Numbered from the stretch's first letter, positions 17,365 to 26,803 are shown. The stretch: DNA of 64,000 bases from JAKPQE01 sp041397845 (GCA_041397845.1 JAWKVW010000005.1:124001-188000), one strand, 5' to 3'. The notes: a model not told the origin generated them from the letters alone. Program-made: numbers and translations.

Positions 17365-18294
17365 TTACTGCTGGCCGGCGGCCGCAGCGACCTCGGCGGC
17401 GAAATCGCTCTCTTCCTTCTCGATGCCCTCGCCGAGCGCAAAGCGCACGAAGCCGGTCACCTTGATGGCGCCGCCAACGTCCTTCTCGGCGGCCTTCAGG
17501 GCCTTCTCGACGGTGTTCTCGCCGTCGATGACGAAGACCTGCTGCATCAGCACGACTTCCTCGAAGAACTTGCGGACGCGGCCCTCGACCATCTTCTCGA
17601 TGATGTTTTCCGGCTTGCCGGACTGGCGGGCCTGGTCGGCATAGATCGCCTTCTCGCGCTCGACGGTCGCGGCGTCGATCTCGGCGGCGGTCACGGCCAG
17701 CGGGTTGGCGGCGGCAACGTGCATGGCGACCTGACGGCCGATCTGGGCGAGCTTGTCGGTGTCGCCGGTCGACTCGAGAGCGACGAGCACGCCGATGCTG
17801 CCAAGGCCGTCGGCGATCGAGGAATGGACGTAGCTGGCGACGACGCCGTTCTCGACCGAGAGGCGGATGGCGCGGCGCAGGTTCATGTTCTCGCCGATGC
17901 TGCCGACCATCTCGGTGACGTAGCCGTCAACGGTCTTCACGGAGCCCGGATAGCCGGCCGCGCCAACGGCCTCGCGATCGCCGCCAACGGCGAGAGCGAC
18001 ACCGGCGATGTCACGGACCATCTCCTGGAACTTGTCGTTGCGGGCAACGAAGTCGGTCTCGGAGTTGACCTCGACAACGGCCGCGGCCTTGTCGCCAACG
18101 GCAACGCCAACCAGACCCTCGGCGGCAACGCGGCCGGCCTTCTTGGCGGCCTTGGCCAGACCCTTCTTGCGCAGCCAGTCGATCGCGGCTTCCATGTCGC
18201 CGTCGTTCTCGGTCAGCGCGTTCTTGCAATCCATCATGCCCGCGCCGGTCTTCTCGCGCAGGTCTTTCACCATCGCGGCAGAAATCGTCGCCAT
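17365..18294 (-). CDS. tsf: Translation elongation factor Ts
   Basis: 309 residues. EF-Ts is the nucleotide exchange factor of EF-Tu. The UBA-like N-terminus MVKDLREKTGAGMMDCKNAL is near residue 8, and VNSETDFVARNDKFQ near 75 is the family core motif. The C-terminal dimerisation region is intact. The ATG at 18292-18294 follows GAGG; a GTG one codon earlier is possible. It lies 166 bases downstream of rpsB with no T-tailed hairpin between, so rpsB-tsf co-transcription is likely. Confidence 0.96.
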   Translation of the reverse strand: MATISAAMVKDLREKTGAGMMDCKNALTENDGDMEAAIDWLRKKGLAKAAKKAGRVAAEGLVGVAVGDKAAAVVEVNSETDFVARNDKFQEMVRDIAGVALAVGGDREAVGAAGYPGSVKTVDGYVTEMVGSIGENMNLRRAIRLSVENGVVASYVHSSIADGLGSIGVLVALESTGDTDKLAQIGRQVAMHVAAANPLAVTAAEIDAATVEREKAIYADQARQSGKPENIIEKMVEGRVRKFFEEVVLMQQVFVIDGENTVEKALKAAEKDVGGAIKVTGFVRFALGEGIEKEESDFAAEVAAAAGQQ

Positions 18295-18460
18295 CACAGC
18301 CTCGCTTGTTCGTCGAATCAGGTTCTTCTAACGGCATTTGGCGACGATCGCGCGACCGTCGCCCTGCCTCTCAAATCATTGTCCCGGAGCGCCGCCGCGC
18401 GGACCTTGCCCCGGCCGGGCTTGCGGGCGGGCGGCAACCTGCCCCCGCCCCTGCCCGTTG

Positions 18461-19240
18461 TCAGCCTTCGTTGGCGGCCGAGGCGACTTCGTCGAGCGCC
18501 GGCTCCTCGATCACCTCTTCGGAGGCGCCGAGGTCGATGCCCATGTCGCCCTGGGCGCGGCCGATGCCGTCGATGGCGGCGCGGGCGATCAGGTCGCAAT
18601 AGAAGGCGATGGCGCGGCCGGCGTCGTCATTGCCCGGAACCGGGAAGGTGATGCCGTCGGGATCGCAGTTGGTGTCGAGAATCGCGGCGACCGGAATGCC
18701 AAGGCGGCGCGCTTCCTGGATGGCGATCGACTCCTTGTTGGTGTCGATGACGAACAGGAGGTCCGGCAGACCGCCCATGTCCTTGATGCCGCCGAGGGCG
18801 CGCTCGAGCTTGTCGCGCTCGCGCTGGAGCGACAGGCGCTCCTTCTTGGTGAAGCCGGCCATGTCGCCGCCGAGCATCTCCTCGAGCTTGCGCAGGCGCT
18901 GGATCGAGATCGAGATGGTCTTCCAGTTGGTCAGCATGCCGCCGAGCCAGCGGGCGTTGACGTAATACTGGGCCGAACGACGGGCGGCGTCGGCGATGAT
19001 GTCGGACGCCTGACGCTTGGTGCCGACGAAGAGCACGCGGCCACCGCCGGAGACGGTGTCGCTGACTGCCTTCAGCGCGCGATAGAGCATCGGCACGGTC
19101 TGGGCGAGATCGATGATGTGGATGTTGTTGCGGGCGCCAAAGATGAACTGGTCCATCTTCGGGTTCCAGCGGTGGGTCTGGTGACCGAAGTGCACGCCTG
19201 CCTCAAGAAGCTGGCGCATGGTAAAATCGGGAAGAGCCAT
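18461..19240 (-). CDS. rpsB: 30S ribosomal protein S2
   Basis: 259 residues. MRQLLEAGVHFGHQTHRWNP near residue 8, NNIHIIDLAQT near 38, VLFVGTKRQASDII near 68 and ARWLGGMLTNWKT near 95 are S2 hallmarks. The C-terminus is acidic. The start MALPDFTMRQ was chosen by family length. The leader upstream (19241-19472) holds the promoter and possibly a regulatory structure, but I cannot define one. This is the first gene of the rpsB-to-lpxB run. Confidence 0.97.
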   Translation of the reverse strand: MALPDFTMRQLLEAGVHFGHQTHRWNPKMDQFIFGARNNIHIIDLAQTVPMLYRALKAVSDTVSGGGRVLFVGTKRQASDIIADAARRSAQYYVNARWLGGMLTNWKTISISIQRLRKLEEMLGGDMAGFTKKERLSLQRERDKLERALGGIKDMGGLPDLLFVIDTNKESIAIQEARRLGIPVAAILDTNCDPDGITFPVPGNDDAGRAIAFYCDLIARAAIDGIGRAQGDMGIDLGASEEVIEEPALDEVASAANEG

Positions 19241-19472
19241 TTCCCTTGTCTCCTTTACCGGTTTCTGCCTCCGCGGAACGGTTACTTCGCCAAGCCGATC
19301 GCTCGAATTGACGGAAAGCACCGGAAGGCCGGCAAACGGACATATGCGCCCGCTCCGGCCGAACGTCCCGCGTGTGGGATGGCGGCCTTATAGGGTCGGC
19401 GGCGCGGGAATGCAAGGCCCGCCGCCGGTTTCGTCGCGGTGCGCGCCGCTCTTTGCGAGGCGCTGTTGCCGG

Positions 19473-22400
19473 TCAGACCATCTGCACCTGGACGACGCCG
19501 GGCACCGACTTCACGGCGCCGGCGACCTGCGGCGAGATGAGGTAGCGGCCCGGCAGGCGCACCTCGACCTCCTTGGCGCCATCCTCAAGGATGAGGACGA
19601 GGCTGACATCGCCCTCGCCCTTCGCGGCGAGGCGCCGATGGATGCTGTCGAGCGGCGCCGGATCGCGCAGGAAGATGCGCATCGACTTGACGTCGCGGCT
19701 GGCGACCTTGTCGAGCGGCTCGACCGTCTGGATGCGGACGCGCACCTCCTCGTCGCGCTCCTCGGCCGCGACCAGGACGACAACGGACTGGCCGGGCTCG
19801 AGCATGTCGCGATACTGGTTCAGCGCCTCGGAGAACATCACCGCCTCGTATTCGCCGGTCGGGTCGGAGAGCTGGATGATGCCGATGCGGCCGCCGGTGC
19901 GGGTCTTGCGCTCGTTGCGGATGGTCACCGTGCCGGCGAGCCGGCCAGCGACGGCGCCGGCGCGCACGGCGCGGACGAAATCGGCCCAGTACTGGACGCG
20001 CATCTTTTCCAGAATCGGCCCGTAGCCGTCGAGCGGATGGGCGGAGAGATAGAAGCCGACGGAATCCTGCTCGCGGTGCAGCCGCTCGGAGGGCAGCCAG
20101 GATTCGACGCGCGGCAGGTCGATGGTTTCGGCCGAACCGCCACCCCCCTCGCCGAACATGTCGCCCTGGCCGAGCTCGGCGTCGGAGGCGGTGCGGGCGG
20201 CATGACCGAGGATGAAGTCGATGCCGGCGAAGACGCGGGCCCGGTCGGGCTCGAAATCATCAAAAGCACCGGCGGCGATGAGGCTTTCCAGCGTGCGCTT
20301 GTTGACGGTGCGCGGACTGATGCGGGCGGCGAAGTCGGCAAGGTCGCGGAACGGCGCCTCGGCGCGGTGCTCGACGATGTGCTCGACGGCCTGCCGGCCG
20401 ACACCCTTCAGCGCCGCGAGGGAATAGAAGATGGTGCCGTCGCGCACGTCGAACTCGACGGCCGAGGCATTGATCGAGGGCGGCGCGACGCGGATGCCGA
20501 GGCGCATGGCCTCGCGGCGGAAGATCGCCAGCTTGTCGGTGTTGCCCATGTCGAAGGTCATCGAGGCGGCGATGAACTCGCCGGGGTAGTTCGCCTTCAG
20601 CCAGGCGGTGTGGTAGGCGACGAGCGCGTAGCAGGCCGAATGGCTCTTGTTGAAGCCGTAGCCGGCGAACTTGTCGACAAGGTCGAACACGAATTCGGCG
20701 CGGGCGCGCTCGACGTCGCGGGCGACGGCGCCCTCGACGAAGCGCGAGCGCTGGGCGTCCATTTCTGCCTTGATCTTCTTGCCCATGGCGCGGCGCAGAA
20801 GATCGGCTTCGCCGAGCGTATATCCGGCGAAGACCTGGGCGATCTGCATCACCTGTTCCTGATAGATGATGACGCCATAGGTGTCGCGCACCACCGGCTC
20901 GATCGTCTCGTGCAGGAATTCGGGCTGTTCCTCGCCGTGCTTGCAGGCAAGGTATTTCGGGATGTTCTCCATCGGCCCCGGCCGGAACAGGGCGACAAGG
21001 GCGATGAGGTCCTCGATGTTGGTCGGATGGGCGCGGCGCATGAGGTCGCGCATGCCGCCACTTTCAAACTGGAACACGCCGATCGTCTCGGCCCGTTGCA
21101 GCATGGCGTAAGTCTTTTCGTCGTCGAGCGGAATTGCCGATATGTCGATTGTCGGGCCGCCATTGCGGGCGATGAGATCGACGGCGCGCTGGATGACGCT
21201 GAGGGTCTTCAGGCCGAGGAAGTCGAACTTCACGAGGCCGCCCTGCTCGACCCACTTCATATTGAACTGGGTGACCGGCATGTCCGAGCGCGGGTCGCGG
21301 TAGAGCGGCACGAGGCTGGCGAGCGGCCGGTCGCCGATGACGATGCCGGCGGCGTGGGTCGAGGCGTGGCGGTAAAGCCCCTCGAGGCGTTGGGCGATAT
21401 CGAGCAGGCGGGCGACGATCGGCTCCTCGTCACGCTCGGCCTGCAGGCGCGGCTCCTCCTCGATCGCCTTGCCGAGCGGCGTCGGGTTGGCCGGGTTGTT
21501 GGGCACCAGCTTGGCGAGGCGGTCGACCTGGCCGTAGGGCATCTGCAGGACGCGGCCGACGTCGCGCATGACGGCGCGCGCCTGCAGCGTTCCGAAGGTG
21601 ATGATCTGGGCGACGTGGTCGCGGCCGTAGCGCTGCTGGACGTAGTGGATGACCTCGTCGCGACGCTCCTGACAGAAGTCGATGTCGAAGTCAGGCATCG
21701 AGACGCGTTCCGGATTGAGGAAGCGTTCGAACAGCAGGCCGAAGCGCAACGGATCGAGGTCGGTGATGGTCAGCGCCCAGGCGACGACGGAGCCGGCGCC
21801 GGAACCGCGGCCCGGACCGACCGGGATGCGCTGAGACTTCGCCCATTTGATGAAGTCGGCAACGATGAGGAAGTAGCCGGGGAACTTCATCCGCTCGATG
21901 ACGTCGAGCTCGAATTCGAGGCGGGCCTCGTAGTCGGCGACGGTGAAGCCATCGGAGGGCGGCTGGGCGGCGAGCCGGCGGGCGAGACCCTCGGCGGCCT
22001 GCGTCCGCAGTTCCCTTGCCTCCTCGCGCTCGGCATCCTCGCCGGTGCCGATGAACCGCGGCAGGATCGGCGCTCTCGTCTTCGGCCGGTAGACGCAGCG
22101 TCGGGCGATTTCGATGGTGTTCTCGATCGCCTCGGGCACGTCGGCAAAGAGCGCGACCATCTCGGCGCGGGTCTTGAAGCCGTGCTCGGGCGTGAGATGG
22201 CGGCGGTTCTCCTCGGCAATGACCCGCCCTTCAGCAATGCAGATCAGGGCGTCATGGGCCTCGAAATCGCCGCGCTCGGCAAAGAACGGCTCGTTGGTGG
22301 CAACGATCGGCAGATCGAGCTCATAGGCAAGATCGACGAGCGGCGCCTCGACCTGCCGTTCGGTGTCGGTGCCGTGGCGCTGCAGCTCGACATAGAGCCG

Positions 22401-22931
22401 ATCGCCGAAGATTGCCGCAAGCCGCTCCAGCCGGGCCCGGGCAAGATCGGGGAGACCGGCGGCGAGCGCCATGTCCACCGGCCCGCCGGGGCCGCCGGTC
22501 AGGGCAATGATGCCGTCGGAATGCTCGCGCAGGAGATCGATGCCGACATGCGGGCGCAGGGCCGCGTCGGTATCGAGGAAGGAGCGGCTGACAAGCTGGA
22601 TGAGGCCGCTATAGCCGGCCTCGGTCGCGGCGAGCAGAACGAGGCCCGGCATGACCGGTGCGCCGCCGCCCGGCTTGCGGCTCGGCTCCTGATCGGCGAA
22701 CTCGACCGCGAGCTGGCAGCCGACGATCGCCTGAATGCCGGCACCGGCCGCCTTCTGCGAAAACTCGAGTGCGCCGAAGAGATTGCCGGTATCGACGAGG
22801 CCGAGCGCCGGCATGTCGTCCTTGCGGGCGAGATCGACAAGCTTGCCGACCGGCAGGGCCCCCTCGAGCAACGAGTAGGCGCTGTGGGCGCGCAGATGCA
22901 CGAACCCCGGATCGGTCGCCAGTTCCGACAT
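19473..22931 (-). CDS. dnaE: DNA polymerase III alpha subunit
   Basis: 1152 residues, the usual size of replicative DnaE. The PHP domain (FVHLRAHSAYSLLEGALPVG) is N-terminal, the palm carries PDFDIDFCQERRDEVI with catalytic Asp residues near 405, and GPGRGSGAGSVVAWALTITD precedes it. A helix-hairpin-helix region and an OB fold (RIGIIQLSDPTGEYEAVMF) follow. This is replicative DnaE by length and motifs rather than the DnaE2/ImuC lesion-bypass form, which usually sits in an imuAB cassette. A GGGAGGGGGGAC site precedes the ATG. A 35-codon ORF ends 72 bases upstream. Confidence 0.96.
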   Translation of the reverse strand: MSELATDPGFVHLRAHSAYSLLEGALPVGKLVDLARKDDMPALGLVDTGNLFGALEFSQKAAGAGIQAIVGCQLAVEFADQEPSRKPGGGAPVMPGLVLLAATEAGYSGLIQLVSRSFLDTDAALRPHVGIDLLREHSDGIIALTGGPGGPVDMALAAGLPDLARARLERLAAIFGDRLYVELQRHGTDTERQVEAPLVDLAYELDLPIVATNEPFFAERGDFEAHDALICIAEGRVIAEENRRHLTPEHGFKTRAEMVALFADVPEAIENTIEIARRCVYRPKTRAPILPRFIGTGEDAEREEARELRTQAAEGLARRLAAQPPSDGFTVADYEARLEFELDVIERMKFPGYFLIVADFIKWAKSQRIPVGPGRGSGAGSVVAWALTITDLDPLRFGLLFERFLNPERVSMPDFDIDFCQERRDEVIHYVQQRYGRDHVAQIITFGTLQARAVMRDVGRVLQMPYGQVDRLAKLVPNNPANPTPLGKAIEEEPRLQAERDEEPIVARLLDIAQRLEGLYRHASTHAAGIVIGDRPLASLVPLYRDPRSDMPVTQFNMKWVEQGGLVKFDFLGLKTLSVIQRAVDLIARNGGPTIDISAIPLDDEKTYAMLQRAETIGVFQFESGGMRDLMRRAHPTNIEDLIALVALFRPGPMENIPKYLACKHGEEQPEFLHETIEPVVRDTYGVIIYQEQVMQIAQVFAGYTLGEADLLRRAMGKKIKAEMDAQRSRFVEGAVARDVERARAEFVFDLVDKFAGYGFNKSHSACYALVAYHTAWLKANYPGEFIAASMTFDMGNTDKLAIFRREAMRLGIRVAPPSINASAVEFDVRDGTIFYSLAALKGVGRQAVEHIVEHRAEAPFRDLADFAARISPRTVNKRTLESLIAAGAFDDFEPDRARVFAGIDFILGHAARTASDAELGQGDMFGEGGGGSAETIDLPRVESWLPSERLHREQDSVGFYLSAHPLDGYGPILEKMRVQYWADFVRAVRAGAVAGRLAGTVTIRNERKTRTGGRIGIIQLSDPTGEYEAVMFSEALNQYRDMLEPGQSVVVLVAAEERDEEVRVRIQTVEPLDKVASRDVKSMRIFLRDPAPLDSIHRRLAAKGEGDVSLVLILEDGAKEVEVRLPGRYLISPQVAGAVKSVPGVVQVQMV

Positions 22932-23003
22932 GCCGTCCCCCCTCCCGAGCGATCACCGCCGCACCCGGCCGCCGCCCGGCAGATGCCGGGCCGGGGTCCG
23001 GCG

Positions 23004-23111
23004 TCAGGCGGCAAGCTCGAGCCAGACGCAAACCGTCGACACGAAAAGCATGATCGCGCCTGCCGCAGCAATATCATGCACGAGGTCGGACACAATGGCT
23101 CTGATGCTCAT
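23004..23111 (-). CDS. Small single-pass membrane protein candidate (35 aa)
   Basis: A 35-codon ORF, ATG at 23109-23111, with a strong GAGGAG site 7 bases upstream. The N-terminal half is polar (MSIRAIVSDLVHDI); the rest is one hydrophobic segment (AAAGAIMLFVSTVCVWLELAA). It ends 72 bases before dnaE on the same strand, so the two are probably co-transcribed. A LexA-like box lies 56 bases upstream of its start. By size, topology and possible SOS control it resembles the idea of SidA-type division inhibitors, but I see no sequence basis for calling it a homologue. Function unknown. Confidence 0.6.
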   Translation of the reverse strand: MSIRAIVSDLVHDIAAAGAIMLFVSTVCVWLELAA

Positions 23112-23128
23112 TCCACATCTCCTCGGCC

Positions 23129-23155
23129 TGTGGATATCACACACCCTGTCCACAT
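23129..23155. promoter_or_regulatory. Two DnaA-box-like nonamers in the dnaE leader
   Basis: TGTGGATAT at 23129-23137 matches the DnaA box TGTGNATAA at eight of nine positions, and CTGTCCACA at 23146-23154 matches TTATNCACA at seven of nine. They face opposite directions about 9 bases apart, between the promoter candidate and the small ORF. Binding is conjecture. Confidence 0.25.
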
Positions 23156-23166
23156 GTTTTTTATTT

Positions 23167-23201
23167 GTTCTTTTTTTGTACCCGTTTCATGCGAGAGTCA
23201 A
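23167..23201 (-). promoter_or_regulatory. Promoter candidate with overlapping LexA-like (SOS) box
   Basis: On the minus strand TTGACT (23196-23201) forms a good -35; the -10 17 bases on is A-rich and weak. GTTC-N7-GTAC on the plus strand (23167-23181) differs by one base from the alphaproteobacterial LexA box GTTC-N7-GTTC and has the typical T-rich spacer. It overlaps the presumed -10, as an operator should. The rest of 22932-23312 holds only the small ORF and this promoter region. Confidence 0.45.
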
Positions 23202-23312
23202 TCGCGAAATTGATCGATCGCAAAGATGATTGATCGATCGGCGCCGCGGCGTCGGCGGCGCGCGTCCGGGAATCAAAGCGATAGCAGGCAGGGAGCGGCC
23301 GACGGCGGGCGG

Positions 23313-24080
23313 TCAGGCGTGCGGCAGTTCGTAGATCACGCCTTCATGGAGGGTGACGATGCGGTCCATGCGGTCGGCGAGCTCGAGATTGTGGGTGGCG
23401 ATGAGCGCGCCGAGACCGGACGCCCTGACCAGCTTGGCAAGGGCGGCAAAGACGTGGTCGGCGGTATGCGGATCAAGGTTGCCGGTCGGCTCGTCGGCGA
23501 GAAGCAGGTGCGGCGCGTTGGCGACGGCACGGGCGATGGCGACGCGCTGCTGCTCGCCGCCGGAGAGTTCCGCCGGGCGGTGATGGCCACGATCCGGCAG
23601 GCGCAGATAGGCGAGGAGCTGCTCGGCGCGGGTGCGGGCCTCGCGGGCATCGAGGCCGCGAATGAGCTGCGGCATCATGATGTTCTCAAGGGCGCTGAAT
23701 TCCGGCAGCAGGTGGTGGAACTGGTAGACGAAGCCGATCTCGAGGCGGCGCTTCATGGTGCGCCCGGCGTCAGAGAGACCGCTGCAGGCGGTGCCGGCAA
23801 CGAAGACCTCGCCGCTGTCCGGGCGCTCGAGCAGGCCGGCGATTTGCAGCAGCGTCGACTTGCCGGCGCCCGAGGGCGCGACGAGCGCAACGAGTTCGCC
23901 CTCGCGGACGACGAGGTCGGCACCGCGCAGGATCTCCAGCCGACCACCGGCGCCCTCCGGGAACCAGCGTTCGATGCCGGCAAGGCGCAGCGCCTCGCGA
24001 CGGCCGGCGTGGGGGTCATGACGGCCGCCGGCGGCCGCTTCCGCTGCCGTGGCGCCGTGTGTGTCGATGTAGTCGGTCAT
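23313..24080 (-). CDS. lolD: Lipoprotein-releasing ABC transporter ATP-binding protein LolD
   Basis: 255 residues. LolD powers extraction of outer-membrane lipoproteins from the inner membrane together with LolC/E. Walker A reads APSGAGKST near residue 70, the LolD-typical VYQFHHLLPEFSALENIMMP near 120 marks the Q-loop region, the signature is LSGGEQQRVAIARA and Walker B is LLLADEPTGNLD. The start overlaps the stop of the permease gene by 4 bases, so the pair is translationally coupled. Confidence 0.95.
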   Translation of the reverse strand: MTDYIDTHGATAAEAAAGGRHDPHAGRREALRLAGIERWFPEGAGGRLEILRGADLVVREGELVALVAPSGAGKSTLLQIAGLLERPDSGEVFVAGTACSGLSDAGRTMKRRLEIGFVYQFHHLLPEFSALENIMMPQLIRGLDAREARTRAEQLLAYLRLPDRGHHRPAELSGGEQQRVAIARAVANAPHLLLADEPTGNLDPHTADHVFAALAKLVRASGLGALIATHNLELADRMDRIVTLHEGVIYELPHA

Positions 24081-25345
24081 TCGTATCTGAGGGCCTCGAC
24101 CGGATCGAGGCGGGCTGCCCGCCATGCCGGATAAAGAGTGGCAAGGAATGAAAGCACCAGTGAAATCAGGACGATGGTGACGACCTCACCGAAGTTCATC
24201 TCGGCCGGCAGACGGCTGAGATAATAGAGTTCCGGCGAAAACAGCTCGGTGCGCGTCAGCCAGGAAACGAACTGGCGGATGCTCTCGACATTGAGGCAGA
24301 TGACGGTGCCGAGAATGAGGCCGGCGATCGTGCCGACCGTGCCGATGCTGGCGCCGGTGATGAAGAACACGCGCATCACGGCGCCGCGCGTCGCGCCCAT
24401 GGTGCGCAGGATGGCGATGTCGCGGCCCTTTTCCTTCACCAGCATGGTGAGGCCGGAGACGATGTTGAGCGCGGCGACGAGCACGATCAGCGTCAGGATC
24501 ATGAACATCATGTTCCGCTCGACCTCGAGGGCGGAGAAGAAGGTGATGTTGCGCTGACGCCAGTCGGACAGGAGGATCGACCGGTCGGCGGCGGCCTCGA
24601 CCGGCTGCCAGAAGGCGGCGACGTCGTCCGGATCGTCGATATAGACGTCGATGCCGGAGACGGTCTCGTCCTCGTTGAAATAGAGCTGCGCTTCGGCGAG
24701 CGGCATGAACACGAAGGTCGCATCGTATTCAGACATGCCGATCTCGAAGATCGCGGTGACGGGATAGACCTTGGTGCGCGGGGTCACGCCGAACGGCGTC
24801 GTCACCCCGTTCGGCGAGACGAGCGTGACCTTGTCGCCGACCTGCAGGCCGAGCTGCTGGGCGAGCCGGCGGCCGAGGGCGACGCCCTCGCTTTCGTCGA
24901 AGCCGTCGAGCGTTCCCTGGCGCAGATTGTCGGCAACCGTCTTCATTTTGAGCAGGTCGGCGGCGCGGATGCCGCGCACGAGCGCGCCGCTCGACTGGCT
25001 GCTGCCGGCGGCCAGCACCTGCCCCTCGATGAAGGGAATGGCCATGACGACACCGGGAACGCGCGCGACGCGCGAGGAGACCGCGTCATAGTCGGTCAGC
25101 GGCGCGTCGATCGGCTGAATGACGAGATGACCGTTGATGCCGAGAATCTTGGAGATGAGTTCGGTGCGAAAGCCGTTCATCACCGAGAGCACGACGATGA
25201 GCGTCGCCACGCCCAGCATGATGCCGAGGAAGGAAAAGCCGGCAATGATCGAGATGAACGTCTCGCGGCGGCGGGCGCGCAGATAGCGTCCGGCCAGCAT
25301 CCATTCGAAACGTGCAAAGGGCCGCGTTGCCGTCGGCTCGCTCAT
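24077..25345 (-). CDS. lolC: Lipoprotein-releasing ABC transporter permease (LolC/LolE family)
   Basis: 422 residues with a first membrane helix near 30-55 (SIIAGFSFLGIMLGVATLIV), a large periplasmic domain, and three C-terminal helices (FtsX-type). ILRTMGATRGAVMRVFFITG near residue 325 is the coupling-helix signature. Many alphaproteobacteria have a single LolC/E hybrid that forms a homodimer; the single permease gene here fits that. It is the first gene of lolCD. 141 bases separate it from proS. Confidence 0.92.
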   Translation of the reverse strand: MSEPTATRPFARFEWMLAGRYLRARRRETFISIIAGFSFLGIMLGVATLIVVLSVMNGFRTELISKILGINGHLVIQPIDAPLTDYDAVSSRVARVPGVVMAIPFIEGQVLAAGSSQSSGALVRGIRAADLLKMKTVADNLRQGTLDGFDESEGVALGRRLAQQLGLQVGDKVTLVSPNGVTTPFGVTPRTKVYPVTAIFEIGMSEYDATFVFMPLAEAQLYFNEDETVSGIDVYIDDPDDVAAFWQPVEAAADRSILLSDWRQRNITFFSALEVERNMMFMILTLIVLVAALNIVSGLTMLVKEKGRDIAILRTMGATRGAVMRVFFITGASIGTVGTIAGLILGTVICLNVESIRQFVSWLTRTELFSPELYYLSRLPAEMNFGEVVTIVLISLVLSFLATLYPAWRAARLDPVEALRYE

Positions 25346-25486
25346 GACCGTTCCCCATCGGCGATCGCGCGGCCGGCGCGAATCGCCGGGACCGCCGCAT
25401 TCAGGCGCATCATCGCGCAGTCGCGACCCGATCCGATAGTCCGGGGAGCCGCTGGCCCGCCGACCCCGCGCCCCGCCGGCGCAGCG

Positions 25487-26803
25487 TCAGCCAAGAAGAC
25501 GGTTCAGCACCGCCTCGATCGACATGTTCTCGCGGGCGCCGGTTGCCCGGCGGCGAAGCTCGACCTCGCCGGCGGCAAGGCCCTTGGGGCCGATGACCAC
25601 CTGCCAGGGCAGGCCGATGAGGTCCATCGTGGCGAACTTCGCGCCCGCGCGGTTGTCGACGTCGTCATAGAGGACCTCGACCCCGGCGGCGCGCAGCTTG
25701 CCGTAGAGCCCCTCGCAGGCAGCGTCGGTGGCCGCATCGCCCGGCTTCATGTTGATGATGCCGACCGAGAACGGCGCGATGGCATCCGGCCAGATGATTC
25801 CGGCGTCATCGTGGCTGGCCTCGATGATCGCGGCGACAAGACGGCTCGGGCCGATACCGTAGGAGCCCATGTGGACGGGCCGCTCGACGCCATCGGGACC
25901 GGCGACGCGGGCATTCATCGGCTCGGAATACTTGGTGCCAAAATAGAAGATGTGGCCGACCTCGATGCCGCGGGCGGAAATGCGCCGGTCCTCGGGCACG
26001 GCGGCGAAGGCCGTCTCGTCGTGCTTTTCCTCGGTCGCGGCGTACATCGAGGTGAAGGCCTCGACGATCGGCGACAGATCGCCGTTGAAATCGGTGTCCT
26101 CGGCCGGGATCGGCAGGGAGAGCAGATCGGAATCGCAGAAGACAGCGCTCTCGCCGGTCGAGGCGAGAATGATGAATTCATGACTCATGTCGCCGCCGAT
26201 CGGCCCGGAATCGGCGCGCATCGGCACCGCCGTCAGGCCCATGCGGGCAAAGGTGCGCAGATAGGCGACGAACATGCGGTGATAGGAGCGGCGGGCGCCG
26301 TCGGCGTCGAGATCGAAGGAATAGGCATCCTTCATCAGGAATTCGCGCGAGCGCATGGTGCCGAAACGGGGGCGGACCTCGTCGCGGAATTTCCACTGCA
26401 GGTGATAGAGATTGAGCGGCAGGTCGCGATACGACCGCACGAAGGAGCGGAAGATCTCGGTGATCATCTCCTCGTTGGTCGGGCCGAACAGCATCTCGCG
26501 GTCGCGGCGGTCGGTGATGCGCAGCATCTCCTTGCCGTAGTCATCATAACGACCGCTTTCGCGCCACAGGTCGGCCGACTGGATGGTCGGCATCAGGAGC
26601 TCGATGGCCCCTGCCCGGTCCTGTTCCTCGCGCACGATCTTCTCGATATTGCGCAGCACGCGATAGCCGAGCGGCAGCCAGGCATAGATGCCGGCGCTCT
26701 CCTGCTTGACCATGCCAGCCCGCAGCATCAGCCGGTGCGATACGATCTCGGCCTCTTTCGGCGTCTCCTTGAGGAGGGGCAGGAAATAGCGTGACAGGCG
26801 CAT
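25487..26803 (-). CDS. proS: Prolyl-tRNA synthetase, short alphaproteobacterial form
   Basis: 438 residues. Class II synthetase motifs are visible: RAGMVKQESAGIYAWLPLGY near 28, PIQWKFRDEVRPRFG-type motif 2 (FRDEVRPRFGTMRSREFLMK) near 140, and GSYGIGPSRLVAAIIE (motif 3) near 320, followed by an anticodon-binding domain. At 438 residues it lacks the editing insertion of the long bacterial ProRS, as is usual in Rhizobiales. It stands alone, with 97 bases between it and the next gene. Confidence 0.95.
   Translation of the reverse strand: MRLSRYFLPLLKETPKEAEIVSHRLMLRAGMVKQESAGIYAWLPLGYRVLRNIEKIVREEQDRAGAIELLMPTIQSADLWRESGRYDDYGKEMLRITDRRDREMLFGPTNEEMITEIFRSFVRSYRDLPLNLYHLQWKFRDEVRPRFGTMRSREFLMKDAYSFDLDADGARRSYHRMFVAYLRTFARMGLTAVPMRADSGPIGGDMSHEFIILASTGESAVFCDSDLLSLPIPAEDTDFNGDLSPIVEAFTSMYAATEEKHDETAFAAVPEDRRISARGIEVGHIFYFGTKYSEPMNARVAGPDGVERPVHMGSYGIGPSRLVAAIIEASHDDAGIIWPDAIAPFSVGIINMKPGDAATDAACEGLYGKLRAAGVEVLYDDVDNRAGAKFATMDLIGLPWQVVIGPKGLAAGEVELRRRATGARENMSIEAVLNRLLG

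Noticed and set aside
19473..22931. dnaE as the SOS mutagenesis polymerase DnaE2 because of the LexA-like box
   Set aside because: Its length, motifs and context fit the replicative DnaE; no imuA or imuB genes are adjacent.
19218..23213. Very long plus-strand open frame antisense to rpsB, dnaE and lolD
   Set aside because: High-GC DNA produces long antisense frames; its residues are Asp/Gly/Ala/Arg-rich with no domain, while the minus strand encodes well-conserved proteins. The same applies to long antisense frames at 4029-6215, 9705-12698 and 31104-33410.
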